From: Anopheles merus
Lineage: Eukaryota; Arthropoda; Insecta; Diptera; Culicidae
Direction of reading: 5' to 3'
NCBI RefSeq assembly: GCF_017562075.2
Contig: NW_024427645.1
Location: 48,420-112,419, forward strand
DNA length: 64,000 bases
Shown here: positions 12,601-24,989 of the stretch, one piece after another
Numbering within the stretch: position 1 is the first letter of the stretch
Layout: each line of letters opens with the position of its first letter
Notes under the pieces: model-generated
The model's input: the letters and a program-made list of their open reading frames with translations, nothing else
Database searches by the model: none
What the model was told of the DNA's origin: nothing
Made by a program: the position numbers and the translations under genes

Positions 12601-12969
12601 TGTGATAATCCTACGGAGGTGGTATAATTATTCAATGGATGGTTTCACGATGTAATTGTTTTGAGCTAAATGATGCAAAATTCACACCGCTATTCGGACA
12701 GACTAATGATTGAAATACAATTTTCAAACAGATTTAGATCATTTTAGCTATTTTTCTCAACCATTTGAATTTATCTACATCATAGGTTCGCTTAATCTTA
12801 AATTCTTTATGAGGCTTTCTCTTTCATGAGGCTTAAACCAATTGCACATCCGAAATAAATTAATCTTACTATTAGTTTATATTGAGTTGTCTTTGGGATA
12901 TTAAATTATTTTTGAAGATATCATATGTCATATGATGTATGATGTCGTTAAGAAGACATCTTCATCGAT

Positions 12970-13127
12970 CTTCTTCTTCTTCTTCTTTGGCTCAACAACC
13001 GATGCCGGTCAAGGCCTGCCAACACACTTGTGGGGTTGGCTTTCAGTGACTTATTGATTTTCCCCCCATAGCAGGATAGTCAGTCCTACGTATGGCGGCA
13101 CGGTCTATTTGGGGCTTGAACCCATAT
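12970..13127 (-). mobile_element. tRNA-type SINE, 5'-truncated, with perfect 13-bp target duplication
   Basis: The copy lies on the minus strand between two identical copies of CATCTTCATCGAT (12957-12969 and 13128-13140). On the plus strand it begins with the complement of an (AAG)n tail and ends just past GGGGCTTGAACCCAT, the complement of a polymerase III B box (GGTTCAAG). The A-box half seen in the copies at 28 and 43 kb is missing, so it is 5'-truncated. It belongs to a subfamily with the 3' part TTTGGCTCAACAACC, shared with the copy at 60.4 kb. Resemblance to Anopheles SINE200 is from memory. Confidence 0.85.
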
Positions 13128-13140
13128 CATCTTCATCGAT

Positions 13141-13518
13141 AGTGAATCGTAAAAGCTTTTTTCACCATCTTACTAGACTTTTAACGTGCGTTGATGATAG
13201 TGTTTTTGGTCCTATTAAATTCAATTAATTCTCTGTTCAGCGTATAATAGAGTATGTATGTAGTGTATATGATATGTTTTCATCATAATTTCCCTGATTT
13301 TTTTGGCTTCAGAACTCATGGGTTACACATGTTTATTTAATGCTTTTTTATCTTTTTTGGTCGAAGTTATAAAAATATAGATTTTCTTTTTTATAGATTG
13401 TTGATATTTTTTATAAAGTTTAAACAATTCTTCGCTTCTAATATTTTTTATTAATTGTATTGCACACTTTCAGGAGTTTTGTTCGGTAAAGGCTAATCTG
13501 ATTTTTTACCAGACTATC
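13141..13518. other. AT-rich spacer
   Basis: Nothing was recognised. It is AT-rich intervening DNA between the SINE and the miniature transposon. Confidence 0.5.
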
Positions 13519-13521
13519 ATC

Positions 13522-14125
13522 GGGGCCCTTCACGATTCTAGTCAGTATTTTTATATGGAGTTTAACAGTTGGAGGCTGAAATCATGTAAACACTCCATAC
13601 AAAACCGCACACAAAACTAACCTGCCATTTACAGTCTAGATTATTCTAGCCTCAAAGCTAGAATTAGATTCGAGTATCTGCTTGAAAAATGGCAATACAA
13701 GGTGGTGTTTACATTTATCCCAAGGTGATTTCAAGAGATCAGGGGAGATGGAATATAGAATCAAAGTGTATGTAGTCCCAAGTACCCTGGAAGCACTTTT
13801 GGTGATGCTGGAAGATGCCCCATGGTGGTCCAACATGGTCTCATAGCATGTTTTTATAACCAAATTTGAACATCACTTTTTGACAGGACGGGTGAAAACT
13901 TTTGCTCAAACCAGCTTTCTGGAGGGTTGATAAATACACAAAACACTCTTACAATCTTCATTCAGAAGCAGAAGCGATAAAAATCAGCCTTCTAAATTCA
14001 TACACCTCGGGATAAGCCCACTTGTATATCATACCGACTTAGATAGCTGCTCGAAAACTGCTATACAATGGAAACTGCTGACAGGCTGAAATTTCAGCCT
14101 ACGAACTTAAATCGGAAAGGGCCCC
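13522..14125. mobile_element. 604-bp miniature inverted-repeat transposon (GGGGCCC family, copy 1)
   Basis: The ends are inverted copies: GGGGCCCTTCACGATT on the left, and GGGGCCCTTTCCGATT reading inward from the right. The element shares extended internal sequence with the interrupted copy at 24990-26095, for example GTCTAGATTATTCTAGCC and GGATAAGCCCAC. Flanking triplets are ATC (13519-13521) and ATT (14126-14128); copy 2 has a perfect AAC/AAC pair, so a 3-bp target duplication is likely. No transposase coding is present, so it is non-autonomous. I do not assign a superfamily. Copy 1 retains about 60 bases (roughly 13780-13840) that copy 2 lacks. Confidence 0.85.
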
Positions 14126-15016
14126 ATTGTCAGATATTGTTCATATGTCGTGCAGATCACCTAGAAATAATGTTCTAACATTTCCTATTACTTAACAATA
14201 TCCTTTTGCTTATTAGTTTACCCAAAGCAGAATACTCAGCTCTTACTGGTCTTTACCGTTTGTCATACGAGTTGATAAAACGTATCAGCACCTCAATCAA
14301 ATTATGAAAGTGCACTAATAACATCAAACATTTATTTAATTGATAGTTTGGTTAATGCACATTTATTTAACGATGACTTCATTGAATTCTGTTTTAAAAG
14401 AACTGGAGTTTGGGGTTCTGAAATGTCAAAAATGACATTGTATTCTCACTTTCAAGATTGACGAAATCAATGACTCCTGTAGTACACCGGCACACTTTCT
14501 TCAATTGACTGTTGACTCCTCAATTGACTGTTCTCGCCTCCCTCGATTTGACCTTTTCATGCATGCCACTAAACGGAATGATTAAGCTCGCTTGCATAAC
14601 AAACTAGCAGATGCCTCAACTTGCAGCAGGTCGCAACACTGTTACACTGTATGCGCTGTACCTTCTTGCAATTGTTTCTTCATGCATATCAGCCACCAAG
14701 ACAAGCGTTACCGAATGGAAAAGTCACCGTCAGAACCGCCGGTCCCAGCTGCTCTCGGCAGGAGTCTGATAGTCTGAACCGGCCTGAAGGTGTGCCCACG
14801 AGTAAGCGCTTCTCGGAGCGCCCGCCCGAACGCATCCCACTGCAACTGTGTTTGTTCGAGACGTGTTCAAACGATTGACACCGTTGGCCGTAAAACTCGA
14901 AGCACTCCGTTGTCAACGTTAAACATCTGGCAAATTGAAAGCAAATGTTCGGTCCGTTTTCGCAGGCGAAATTCTCATTTCCCATTCCCCACTGCGCCAT
15001 GACACTGTAGCACAAC

Positions 15017-15036
15017 GTGTGTGTGTGTGTGTGTGT
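15017..15036. repeat. (GT)10 microsatellite
   Basis: A perfect GT tract of 20 bases in a GC-richer block. Confidence 0.95.
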
Positions 15037-18000
15037 CAGATAGCTATGCCCTGCTACGGGAGCTTCTATCTATTCTCCACTCGAAGCGTGTGTGGGTTAA
15101 GGGTGATGGGCATGCGGTGCTTCCTGGTGGTTCGTATCACAGCTTTTCCCCAGCAAGCTTGACTAGTACACCGACCCAGTTCTACCGGTGTGGTACCAGA
15201 ACGGAGATTACTCTAACGCCGAGAGGACAAGGACGGTGAAGTTGGGGCTTGAGCAATTCGGTACAGCACCGAAAGGACCGAACCGCTACCAGCGGGCCAT
15301 ACGGTCTGCTTCAACCGTAAATTATTGCTATGCAAGTGGCAATCCAAGTAATATTTTACGTCTTTAAGAAGTCCAACAATCGAAGCCCTAACCATTTGGC
15401 TGCCATGGGTTTGGCTTCTGCCATAACTTACACGTTTTTAGTGTCATCTCATCGTGTTGCAGCGCACGCACCGCACGTTCCGTGCTCCACTCCCTGCTGC
15501 CCCTGGCGGGCGGAAACCACAGTTCGCGAGCGGAAATCTTTTTTTTTTCTCAATTTCACTCCGTGCCACCGTGGCTGCAAGCACCGAGCGGCCGGTCGGT
15601 CTATAAAGATTCGATTATTTCTTTCTGTGTCCCCTTTTTACTGGCTGGCTGGCGTGTGTGGCGAGGACGTTATCGGGACGCCTCGGGTGGATAAAGAGCG
15701 AGCCGGTTCAAGCAACCGGAAACCCTTGGTTACCCATTACAATTACAATCAGCACGATTTGTTGCCCACTTTCGTAGGAAAAGCAAAAAAAAAGACTGTG
15801 TTCTCGAGAGTGGAGACGGCTATGGACACCAGGTGGGACAGTGCTAGATGGGATTTTCCAAGGAGAAAAACCAACAAAAGGATAGTAACAGCTGCTTGAA
15901 ATGAGTGCTGAGGAAATTAAGTGACTTTGAAGTTTTCCTGCACAATTAAAGAAACGGAAAGAACTGCAGTAACGGTGGAAAGTTTCAAATGCAGTTGACG
16001 TTATATCAGTGGCAGTAAAAGTCAGAAAAGTTAAATGTTGAATTAAATAGTAAATATTGTTAAAAACACCCTTTTTGTGTTGTTTAATTTATCAAGTTTA
16101 AAGTTAAATCCTATTGGAAAAAATAGGGTGATTTTTTATATTGTTCATTCAGAAGAAGTTAATTTTCTCAATTATTCAAGATAGTAGAACATGAAATATT
16201 CCTACATACAAGATGCTTTCATCAAGATGCTTTCATTAAGATGCTCCTAGTAATTTTACAGCCTAAACAGCTAAAATGATTTAAATTTGCCTTTTATAAA
16301 TAGCATCAATTTTTCTTATCTGTTTTCGTTTGTTTTTTTATTCTTCTGTTTGTAACTTCCTTTTCCTTTTTTTGCTGCTGTTTTCTTTGTGTGTGATTTT
16401 CATGAATGTTTCAGAATTTTGAAATCGTTTAATAACCATATTTTCATTTAAACAGCAGATTTTTTTCACTGATCTCTTTTTTTAGTGAGAGTGTGTATAT
16501 TTTTTTCTTTAATTGTTTTTATTATTAATATTGAAAAACATCCCCATAGTCTCATATTAAATTGTTTATTTATTTTTCAAGTAATTTGTTTTGAAATTAA
16601 GTGTTAATTTTTCAGTCAGCTTCTTACGTTTCATTTAATTATTTTCCATGCCGATTACGTTGATTTTCATTCTCAGAAAAAAGAAGCTTAAACTCATCAA
16701 TCTCTTTATTCTAGCACTCTTCGTCCTTTTAATTCACGCCACCATCGTGTAACAGTAATTTCATTCCCTGACAGGTTGAAGCCACGGTGCCGCCCGCAAA
16801 CTGCCACATTTATGCAACAAATGGCCATCCCTTGCTACCCTAGCGCCACCCTCATCAGCCCAGGTGCAGCCGGCTCCCTCCCATTTGCGGTAATCCCATA
16901 TTTAACCATCCTTTTAAAACGGTTTCGCATTGAATTTCATCATCCGTACAGTGCGCCGTGGGCACGGGCAAAGCTTGTGCTGCAAGGCCACCCTGGCTAC
17001 CCTGGCCACCCCCGAGTGGTACGGGTGAAAAATCGATGATGAGCAGATTTCTCAAGTCACATGTCAAGTGGCTTCATTTCGCCAGTTTCAAGGCAAGCCG
17101 CTGCTAATGCTTCCGATGTTTCGGCAGTTTTTCACATGATTGAGCTGCTACGGGTTGCCGTTTATTATAATTAGGGGCCTGTCTTTCGTCCTCCGTTTTA
17201 GCTCCTGTTGCCATTCCCGGTGCGCACCCTTCACGTGTTTTTGGTAGATGTTTTATTGTTGTTTTCCCCATTTTTTTCTCCACTCACCGTGCTGGCTCTG
17301 TTTCATTTTCGAAGAATCGGTCCACCCAAATTTGTTGGCAAAGCGGTGTGCAGCATTGGCTCTTAAGAAAGCCTCCGTCCCGACCCTATTAAGCCCGGTC
17401 CAATATCAAATTACCACCTCTTGGGTGGCCCCCGGTACCGCACGGTGGGGAAGATTTTAGCATAGCGGCACCTTTTTATGGTAAAATATGGACAAATTCA
17501 CTTGCCGATCGGGAGCTGTGGAGTGTGGAGAGCGCTGGGGAAAAAGGCAAGGCTTGTCGCTCGGTAGTAAAAAGCAAAAGGATACACCAGTGCGCTTCTG
17601 TCAATATTATGATTTTGGGCTGGAACAGGCTACCAGTGTTTACTGAAATCATATTTAGCAGCTGTTCGCTGGGTCTGGCGTTTCGTTTCGTTAGAATTGC
17701 TTTTTTTCTATTCGTTTGGTCGTTTGGTTGCAAAGTGGTTTGAGCGTTCATGGCCGAAGATGTCTTTCCATTGGAGTCGATGCTTTCACGGCTTCCCGAC
17801 TCCATGCTGCTCCGTTTGCTGAGCAGTCGACTTTAAGAGGCTAATAAAGGTCTGTTATGATTAAAATTGTAACATCAGGATGGTTTGCTTAACACGCAGC
17901 GAGGGAAGCAAGCAAGCCATCTTCTAATAGCCATTTGGGGACAGGGATGGGAGTATTCGGATTTTGATAAGCGTATACAAGCTTATGATTACAAAACGGA

Positions 18001-19944
18001 GCAGTGTAGTTTGAATCATTGGGAGGTTAATCTTTTATGTTATGATGATCGTTTTTATTGTTTCTTGATGAAAACGATGAAAATTGAACGGTGAATTTTG
18101 AATTTAAAAGTATTATTTAGTGCGTTGCTGAGAATTAGCAGTGAAATTAATGATGCTTACATGTGCTTCAATCTGGAATTTTATTGCGCATACTCAAAGG
18201 TATCATCATTTTTATATATTTTATCCGACATTCATTACAATCTTTTGTTTTTAGTTTTTGCAGAAAAATGAAAAACTATGATTATGTTGATGAACTAGTA
18301 CTAACATCATTAATAACATAAATAATGACTTGAATCCTGAGATTGTTCAGTGCGTTATTTTGAGCTGTCAGTCGATTTTTTCAAGCCATTTGATTTATGC
18401 AATTCTTGTTTAGTCGTGATTACATTACATTTATTACTAAGAGTCGTTAAATTGCTGAACTTATCCTTATCAGATGCAGGTTGAGATTAAAGTTAAGGCA
18501 AAATATTGAGAGTTATCCAAACAGTCTTAAGTAGCTACTGCAGGTTAAGCATTATTTTTGAATAATGCCAATATTTTTTATTCATTTACTGTTCTGAAAC
18601 GAGATTTAAACATGTGCTGGGCTTAGGTATGAGTCTTCTGGAATGCATCCCTGAGACTGATAATAACACTTCACAATTTCTCATTTGTTATTTCACTACC
18701 ATTGCTCGTTCTTCAATGCCCAGAACGAACTGATTTTGTGTCGGCGGCCTAACCATCAACCATAACAATCGCTTCACTAGTTGTGCAATCTTACAACATT
18801 GAAATGACTCTGTATTATTCCCAGCTGGTTTTGTTTTCAATTGTTTGAAAATTGTTGATAGCATTGTCATTTCACTGCATTGACTCTTCAAACATGTTTG
18901 TCTAGATAATGTCAAAACACAGGATGATAATTCGCTAGATCAGGGGAACTAGTGCATCTTAGCTGGCCAAAACCCGCATCATTAACAGAACAAACCTCTT
19001 CTAGTTCTTAGCACCCTACTATTTGTCTAATTAAATGCTATCCGAACGTCATGTGAAACCATCCGTACCATAACCATCATAATTTTATGGCATGAAAACG
19101 GCATTCTCTCACGCGGAAGGTTTCATTGCTCTAATTAATATTTAAACTTTCATACCTCATGCAGTTTAACGCCAATTTCATTGTTTGAGAAATGTTCAAT
19201 TGTCACGTCTTGTGATATTTCCCCCCTTGGACTCGTTCTATTTACCAAGGAAGTTATCGATCATGGTTCTGGCCAGTACTTTTTCCCTTTCTCACGCATG
19301 CTCTTAACATCCCACCTTCAAAGCGCATCCGATCTACACGACGCACAAGCTTTGGTGCGTTGCTATCTGCCGCGCTCATCTCAACACCGGGACCATGTTA
19401 TCAAAACCGGCGCCTTGATGTGGTGCATGTACACGGCTGAGATACGGGCAAAGCGGCGAACACGCGGGATGGTGCGTACATCGTGGTGCGCACGCCAGAA
19501 TTATGTTGTAATGAGTGCAGCCATTAATCTTGTCCACTCGCTGCAAGAACAAGCAAGAAAGTCGTCGGAGCAAATACAAAGGACCTATAAATTGTCCCGA
19601 AAATTACATCCCTCTTGCTGGTGGTGGTAGAAAGAAATGCTGCACCCCAAGCAAAGGTGCCTACTAGTGTTGACTGTTTCTGCGGGACGGGAACTCGCTA
19701 GACGCTTACCCGTCATTGAAGACGCGCCTGATGCCCCCCGCGGTTTCTTAGACCTTCAAACTCCAAGGGTCGAGAGTGTTCCGGGAAAGGCGGCCAAGAA
19801 GCCGTCCATTTCGAGCGGCTCGAGCGACAAGACGATGCACCTGCAGCACCACCGGACGCCCCGGTTCGGTACATTCGGTGTTTCTCTTGATTCGCCAGCG
19901 AGATTATTTATTCTGCACCCTCATCGTTGCCCCGACGCCCCGAA

Positions 19945-19961
19945 ACACACACACACACACC
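19945..19961. repeat. (AC)n microsatellite
   Basis: A 17-base alternating AC tract in a GC-richer block. Confidence 0.9.
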
Positions 19962-22900
19962 GGCCAAAGCGTATTAGAAACATAAATAAGGAATGAGGTC
20001 AATATTACGGGAATTATGTAATGCTTTACACCTGTACGCCGGCGGGAGTTGGAACGTTGTATCTGTGTTTCGTCAGGATCTCACCTTCCCAAAAAAGGGA
20101 CGGAACCGGGCCGTAAAAGAAACGGAACGATGATGACGATGGTGATTGGGCACCGGCGCACGGTGGAAAAGGAAACAAATTCATCTGAAAGTTTTCACCT
20201 GTTCGGTCGAGCCAACGCTGCCGGGCAAGCGGTCCGTCAAGGATCCCGGGCGGGAATTTCAGTCTAACGGATCCCGGTCATTCGTCGGTCCCGGATCGAA
20301 GCTCGCTCTAATCGTGCGGAAGGTTTGCCCAACCGAAAGTGTGTGTGTGTGTGGACCGGTGTGCTTTGTTTTCACTGCCCGGTTTTCCTCAAACGATAGC
20401 CATGTTCCTTATCGGGGTTGAGCTTAGGTCTTTGGTATGTTTTATCCTTTTTTTCCCAAGATAAAGTTTTCTGGCACTTTTGGGATTTTTTTCCACTTTA
20501 GGAATGTTGCATTAACATGCGCCCGGTTTTGGGACCATCCCGAAAGGTAGGAAGTTTTGGCTAAGGTGTACAACCGCAACAAAATAGTCGGTATGAAAAC
20601 AATGCGTTGTCGCGATGCGGACCGGATCGTGGGCTGCTGATGGGTGATTTCATGGGTCCGTACACAAATTTCCTCCACAAAACCGGGTGACGACGCAACC
20701 GAACAGGACCGAAAAAAAGAAGGGCTAACCTGTTTCGTTCCGGTTGCGACTGGAGCCGTTTTTTTTTGTTGCTCTTAATCTTAATGGAATTTAGTTGTTT
20801 TCAAAATATTGTTTCAGTGGATAATGATCCCAGAGAGCGAAGTGGAAGAACGGATAAGATAGCAGCAATGGTCAACCGCGATAGTTGGCTGACTAGGTTC
20901 GCTGACGTGAAATTAAGATATGAAACGTTCGAAACGGCAGGGCAGTAGTTGTGTAGTCTTATCGCAACCCTAAAACAATATTATCGAACGGTGATGGATT
21001 GGTAAGCATCGAAAGGATCGTACCCGATAAACCCAAATGATCACTCAGGCGAAGAATGTTTATTTTTGGCATTTCCAAAACCCCCGGGTTTTGGATTCCT
21101 TGCACAACATGAAAGTTGTTGGTGTTGCTCTTTGGAGGATTACTTCAACAAACATGCTTTTCCGGTTTATATCAGGCGTTGAATTAAATTTTAATTATTT
21201 TAAAACTTTTTTGCAAATCTGTAGCATACCTTAAATGCCAAGGTTTATGAATGTAAAAATAGATCAATTAAAGAAATGGGGGAAAATGCATTTCGTTATT
21301 AAGATGTTTCAAAACTGGGAATCATTGAATTCTATCGTTTGCGAATATTTCTTTTTTTGTATTAGTGTGGCGTTTAATGTACTAGTGGAAAGAAATTCCG
21401 ATGTTTTTTTTAACTACAAAAACATCAATATCGGTCAACTTATCCCGCATCTGTAATAGCCATAAAACTAATATTGAACCCTGTTGTTGAACCAACCATG
21501 TTAGACATAGAACTCCTACATCCTTACCAGTGAAGACACTGATCAGGAACTTAAACTGGTCTAAGAAGGCATAACGCTCGTAGAGCCAAATCCGATCTCA
21601 TACCTGTTTTCAACTGTTTTCAAGCTCATTGGGGTCCAAGATCCGTTCCTAAATTCACACAATTTCTAGAAATGATTCCAAATCCATAATGAGCCTAGAC
21701 CGTTTCTTAAAATAATATTGCAAATATCGCAATTCTGGCCTGTTCTACTCTCGTAATAGAAAACGAATTTCAAGGTCCTCGATTCAGTTCCTCGATATTA
21801 AACTGGTATGATTTTTGGAACTAATTCTGATTATATAACACTCCAATGATTGGTTCCTGGTTCCAATGATTGGTTCGAATAAGAATATAGGAAAAATCAA
21901 GTACAGAAATTCACACTAGAAATTTAGCGCGTAGATTTAATGACATACGCAATCATGACGACTTTTACAGGCTTTTGTAATCATGTTGTTACCTAGTCAC
22001 ATGCGTGTTTTAAGCTTAAAAGAAATTTAAGTCTGTATTACACATAAATTGATGTTCTTGCCAGTATCCCTAGTAAAAGACATTATCAGAAATCTCTGTA
22101 GATACTTCTGGCTTCTTGGGAACGCACAAGACATGTAGAAACATTATCCAACGGATTGACGATGTTGCTGACAACTTAGAAGCCACGTGAAAATAACCTA
22201 GAAAATGACATTCATTTATTAAAATGCGCAACATTCTATTTTATATATTAATTCTCATGTTCCTCCAAGACAGCAAGTCGGCAGTGCAAAAACGCTCATT
22301 TTCTTTGCCGTAATGGAAAATTTCATTCTCAATACCGTACGCTAACAATTAACAATGTTATACTTGCCACAATATTAAAACTTTTGATGAGCTTGCCAGC
22401 TCCAGCTAACGATAAGAAGTCGCAAGACAAACAAAAAAAGAAACTTTGTAGTCGATCCTTTTATCCGCTTGCTGCCCACGATAGGTCGGTTGCATTTCGC
22501 TTGACCCATCGCACCGGAAGCGTAGTCCCGTCTTGTGGAGGAATATTGGTTATTGCAAAACGCTCTTTAGACGGGTTTTATCGCATCAAACGACCGACCG
22601 AAGAACGGTAAGCAAAGAACGAGAGAGAAAAAAAAAATCTAAACGACACGCTGCTTAAACCTTAAACCCCGAACTGCCCCGAAGGTAGAAAAGGCCACGG
22701 TTGAGTTGGAAATATTTCCACTTTGATATTTTTCGAAATTATTAAACTTTCCACCATCCCTTCGTCCCGCGTTCTTGTTGCGCCCGTTAAGCGGAAGTGA
22801 GATGATCTTTCGGGAAGAAGGTAAACGAGGTAGCGATCATCGCCCCCCGTAATCTTTGACTTTCGACTTTCGGCCACAAGATTGGTAATAGGTTTTATTA

Positions 22901-24989
22901 TTCGATTTCGGGCGATAGAGGGAGGGATTCGGGGTTCGTTTTGCGGACGAAAAAGTTGCGTTTCTGCGCGTGACCTTCGTGGAAGGTGCTCCGGCGACGC
23001 CAATCTGATTTCCTCCAGGACGGGGTATTGTGCGCGCCGAAGCGAGCACATGATTTAGCGGTAGATTAGAGACCGATACAGAGAAGGGGGTAGTTTTGTA
23101 GGCAATGTGACTGGTTTGATTTCGTTGTGTGTGTGCTTGCTTGTGTCGCCCGGTAAGGTAAGATGCTTGTGCGAAAGATCGCCATGAAAGATGAAATTTT
23201 GTTTGCAATTTTTTGTCATCTTCCATCTGTTACCTAGAACTTTGTAGCGAATGATATAATGAAATGGGTTATTGGTTATAGCAGCGCAGACGTTTTATAA
23301 GGATTATTGTTCAGCCGTTGCTCAACTAAAATACCAAAATAAAATAAAATATTAATAAATTATTTATAATAAAAAATTTACAATATCAATAAAACGCTCT
23401 TTGACTTCTATGTGATGTCTGAAGACTTTCTTCGTAAATTCTGAAAATCATCATCCTGTTTAGGCTTTTTTTATATTTTTTTATTTATTGCTTTAGGTAG
23501 GAAGTTGCTAGCGTCTTTTTGCATAATCAAAATTGGAAGTTAATTTTAAAAAAATGCAGAAAATAAATCCTGAAGTTTAAAACAAACTAATTCACAGTTC
23601 CCGCATCAAAGTATTTGCTGTGGTAATTAAATTTCCTCCCATCTTCGGGCGCTTGAGGTACGACAGAAGTGCCTCCATATTTTCTACTTTCCGAAATGTC
23701 CAATTCCGGTCCCCGCTTCTGCAGCCCTAGCTGCCCATCGGAACAGATTTCCATATCACCCCGAGCGAAATAGCAACAGTTCGGTTGTTAGCTCGTTTGA
23801 AGCGCACGATGGCGGTGGCAGTTTTGTAGCTTTTTAATTTACTGCGAACCCGTTAGCGCACATCTCGCGTTCGTTCGTCGAGAACTAATTCAATCGAACA
23901 TTTACTAACACTAAATTTTGCTGCCGTCGTGCCACACCCTAACCCCTTCCGCTGCTGACATTCGCAAAAGTCACAGCGTCGAATCAGAAACTTCCAGGAA
24001 GATGCCAAAAACGGACAGAAATATCCCATCTTCTCAGTCTCGGGAGACGGTTGGCGAAGGGACGCTTACAATCATTGCAAGCTGCCAGGCCAGCGAGTCC
24101 CTGGGTCGTCTTGCGTTTTGTCGGGCATGTAAAACGGTGGTCGGGTTTAAGTCAACATCGTGCAACGCTGAACGTGGCACGGTGCTGGGGCTGGCAGCAA
24201 TCGAGCAAAATGTCTCGCGTTTGCTGCCAGAATCAGCGGCAGCAGCTGTGCCGGCAGCGGTAAAAGTTAGCTTTCGCGGTTCGCTTCCGGCTACATGAAT
24301 TAGCTATTAATTAATAAATTAGGCAGGCGGCACTAGTGGAAAAGCAAAGTGGCTTTTGGGGTATAAGATTGACTCTTGCGCCCGGAGTGTTCCGGGTACG
24401 GGCGAGTGTCTTTCTACTCCCCGGGACCGGTTTTGTGCCACGTCATCGGGTTACCATTTGATGATTTTTAATTTCATTATTTACTTTAATTAAAAGACAA
24501 AACCAGGGGGTTTTCTCGGGCTGGGTACAATGAAGTGAACTTAGTCTGAGATGAAGTGACTAATTTCGATTCGAAGGACGCTGTTTGACCATGAAGACAA
24601 GGATCTAATGGAGTTGGCAGGATTCGAGTGAAGTGATGGCGAGTACACTAAATAATCCGAATTTATGAACTGGTTGAAAGTGCGTGTAAATATGTTATTG
24701 TTGAGGAAAGTTTTCCAACTTTCTAGTTTGTTCATGGTTTGGATTAATTTATCTTCGTTAAATGAAGAGTTGGTTCTATATCTTGTACTATGTCTGAGTC
24801 GAAAATCAAAAGAAAAGATAAACAAAACAATTTGTTTAAAATCCTATTTCTTCGGTCATTGATGGTGAACCCTTAAAGATCAAATGAATGTACATGATTA
24901 TTATTATTAAGTAAGTTTTCATTTCATCATTATACATGAAATGTATTGTTCGACATGCAAATAACATGTGATATGTGATATCTAATAAC

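Larger units (their letters stand above)
6421..12956. other. Non-coding interval
   Basis: No gene is supported over 6.5 kb. GC-richer blocks lie at about 6.8-7.7, 8.8-9.5 and 10.6-12.4 kb, separated by AT-rich DNA. It contains an (AT)16 tract, GT-rich stretches near 7.8 kb and a local duplication at 9602-9687. Many short overlapping open frames occur on both strands in the GC-rich blocks without any recognisable domain. Confidence 0.5.
14129..24986. other. Non-coding interval
   Basis: No gene or transposon is supported over almost 11 kb. GC-richer blocks lie at about 14.5-15.9, 16.7-17.8, 19.2-20.9 and 22.4-24.5 kb, alternating with AT-rich DNA. It contains (GT)10 at 15017-15036, a short tandem ATGCTTTCAT(C/T)AAG repeat at about 16209-16246, a (CA)n at 19945-19961, and a 14-base direct repeat CCAATGATTGGTTC at about 21843-21877. 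An open frame of 189 codons at 15330-15899 has no domain and overlaps other frames. Confidence 0.5.

Noticed and set aside
15330..15899. 189-codon open frame on the plus strand
   Set aside because: No domain recognised, GC-rich block with overlapping frames, contains T-run-derived Phe repeats; no promoter or splice evidence.
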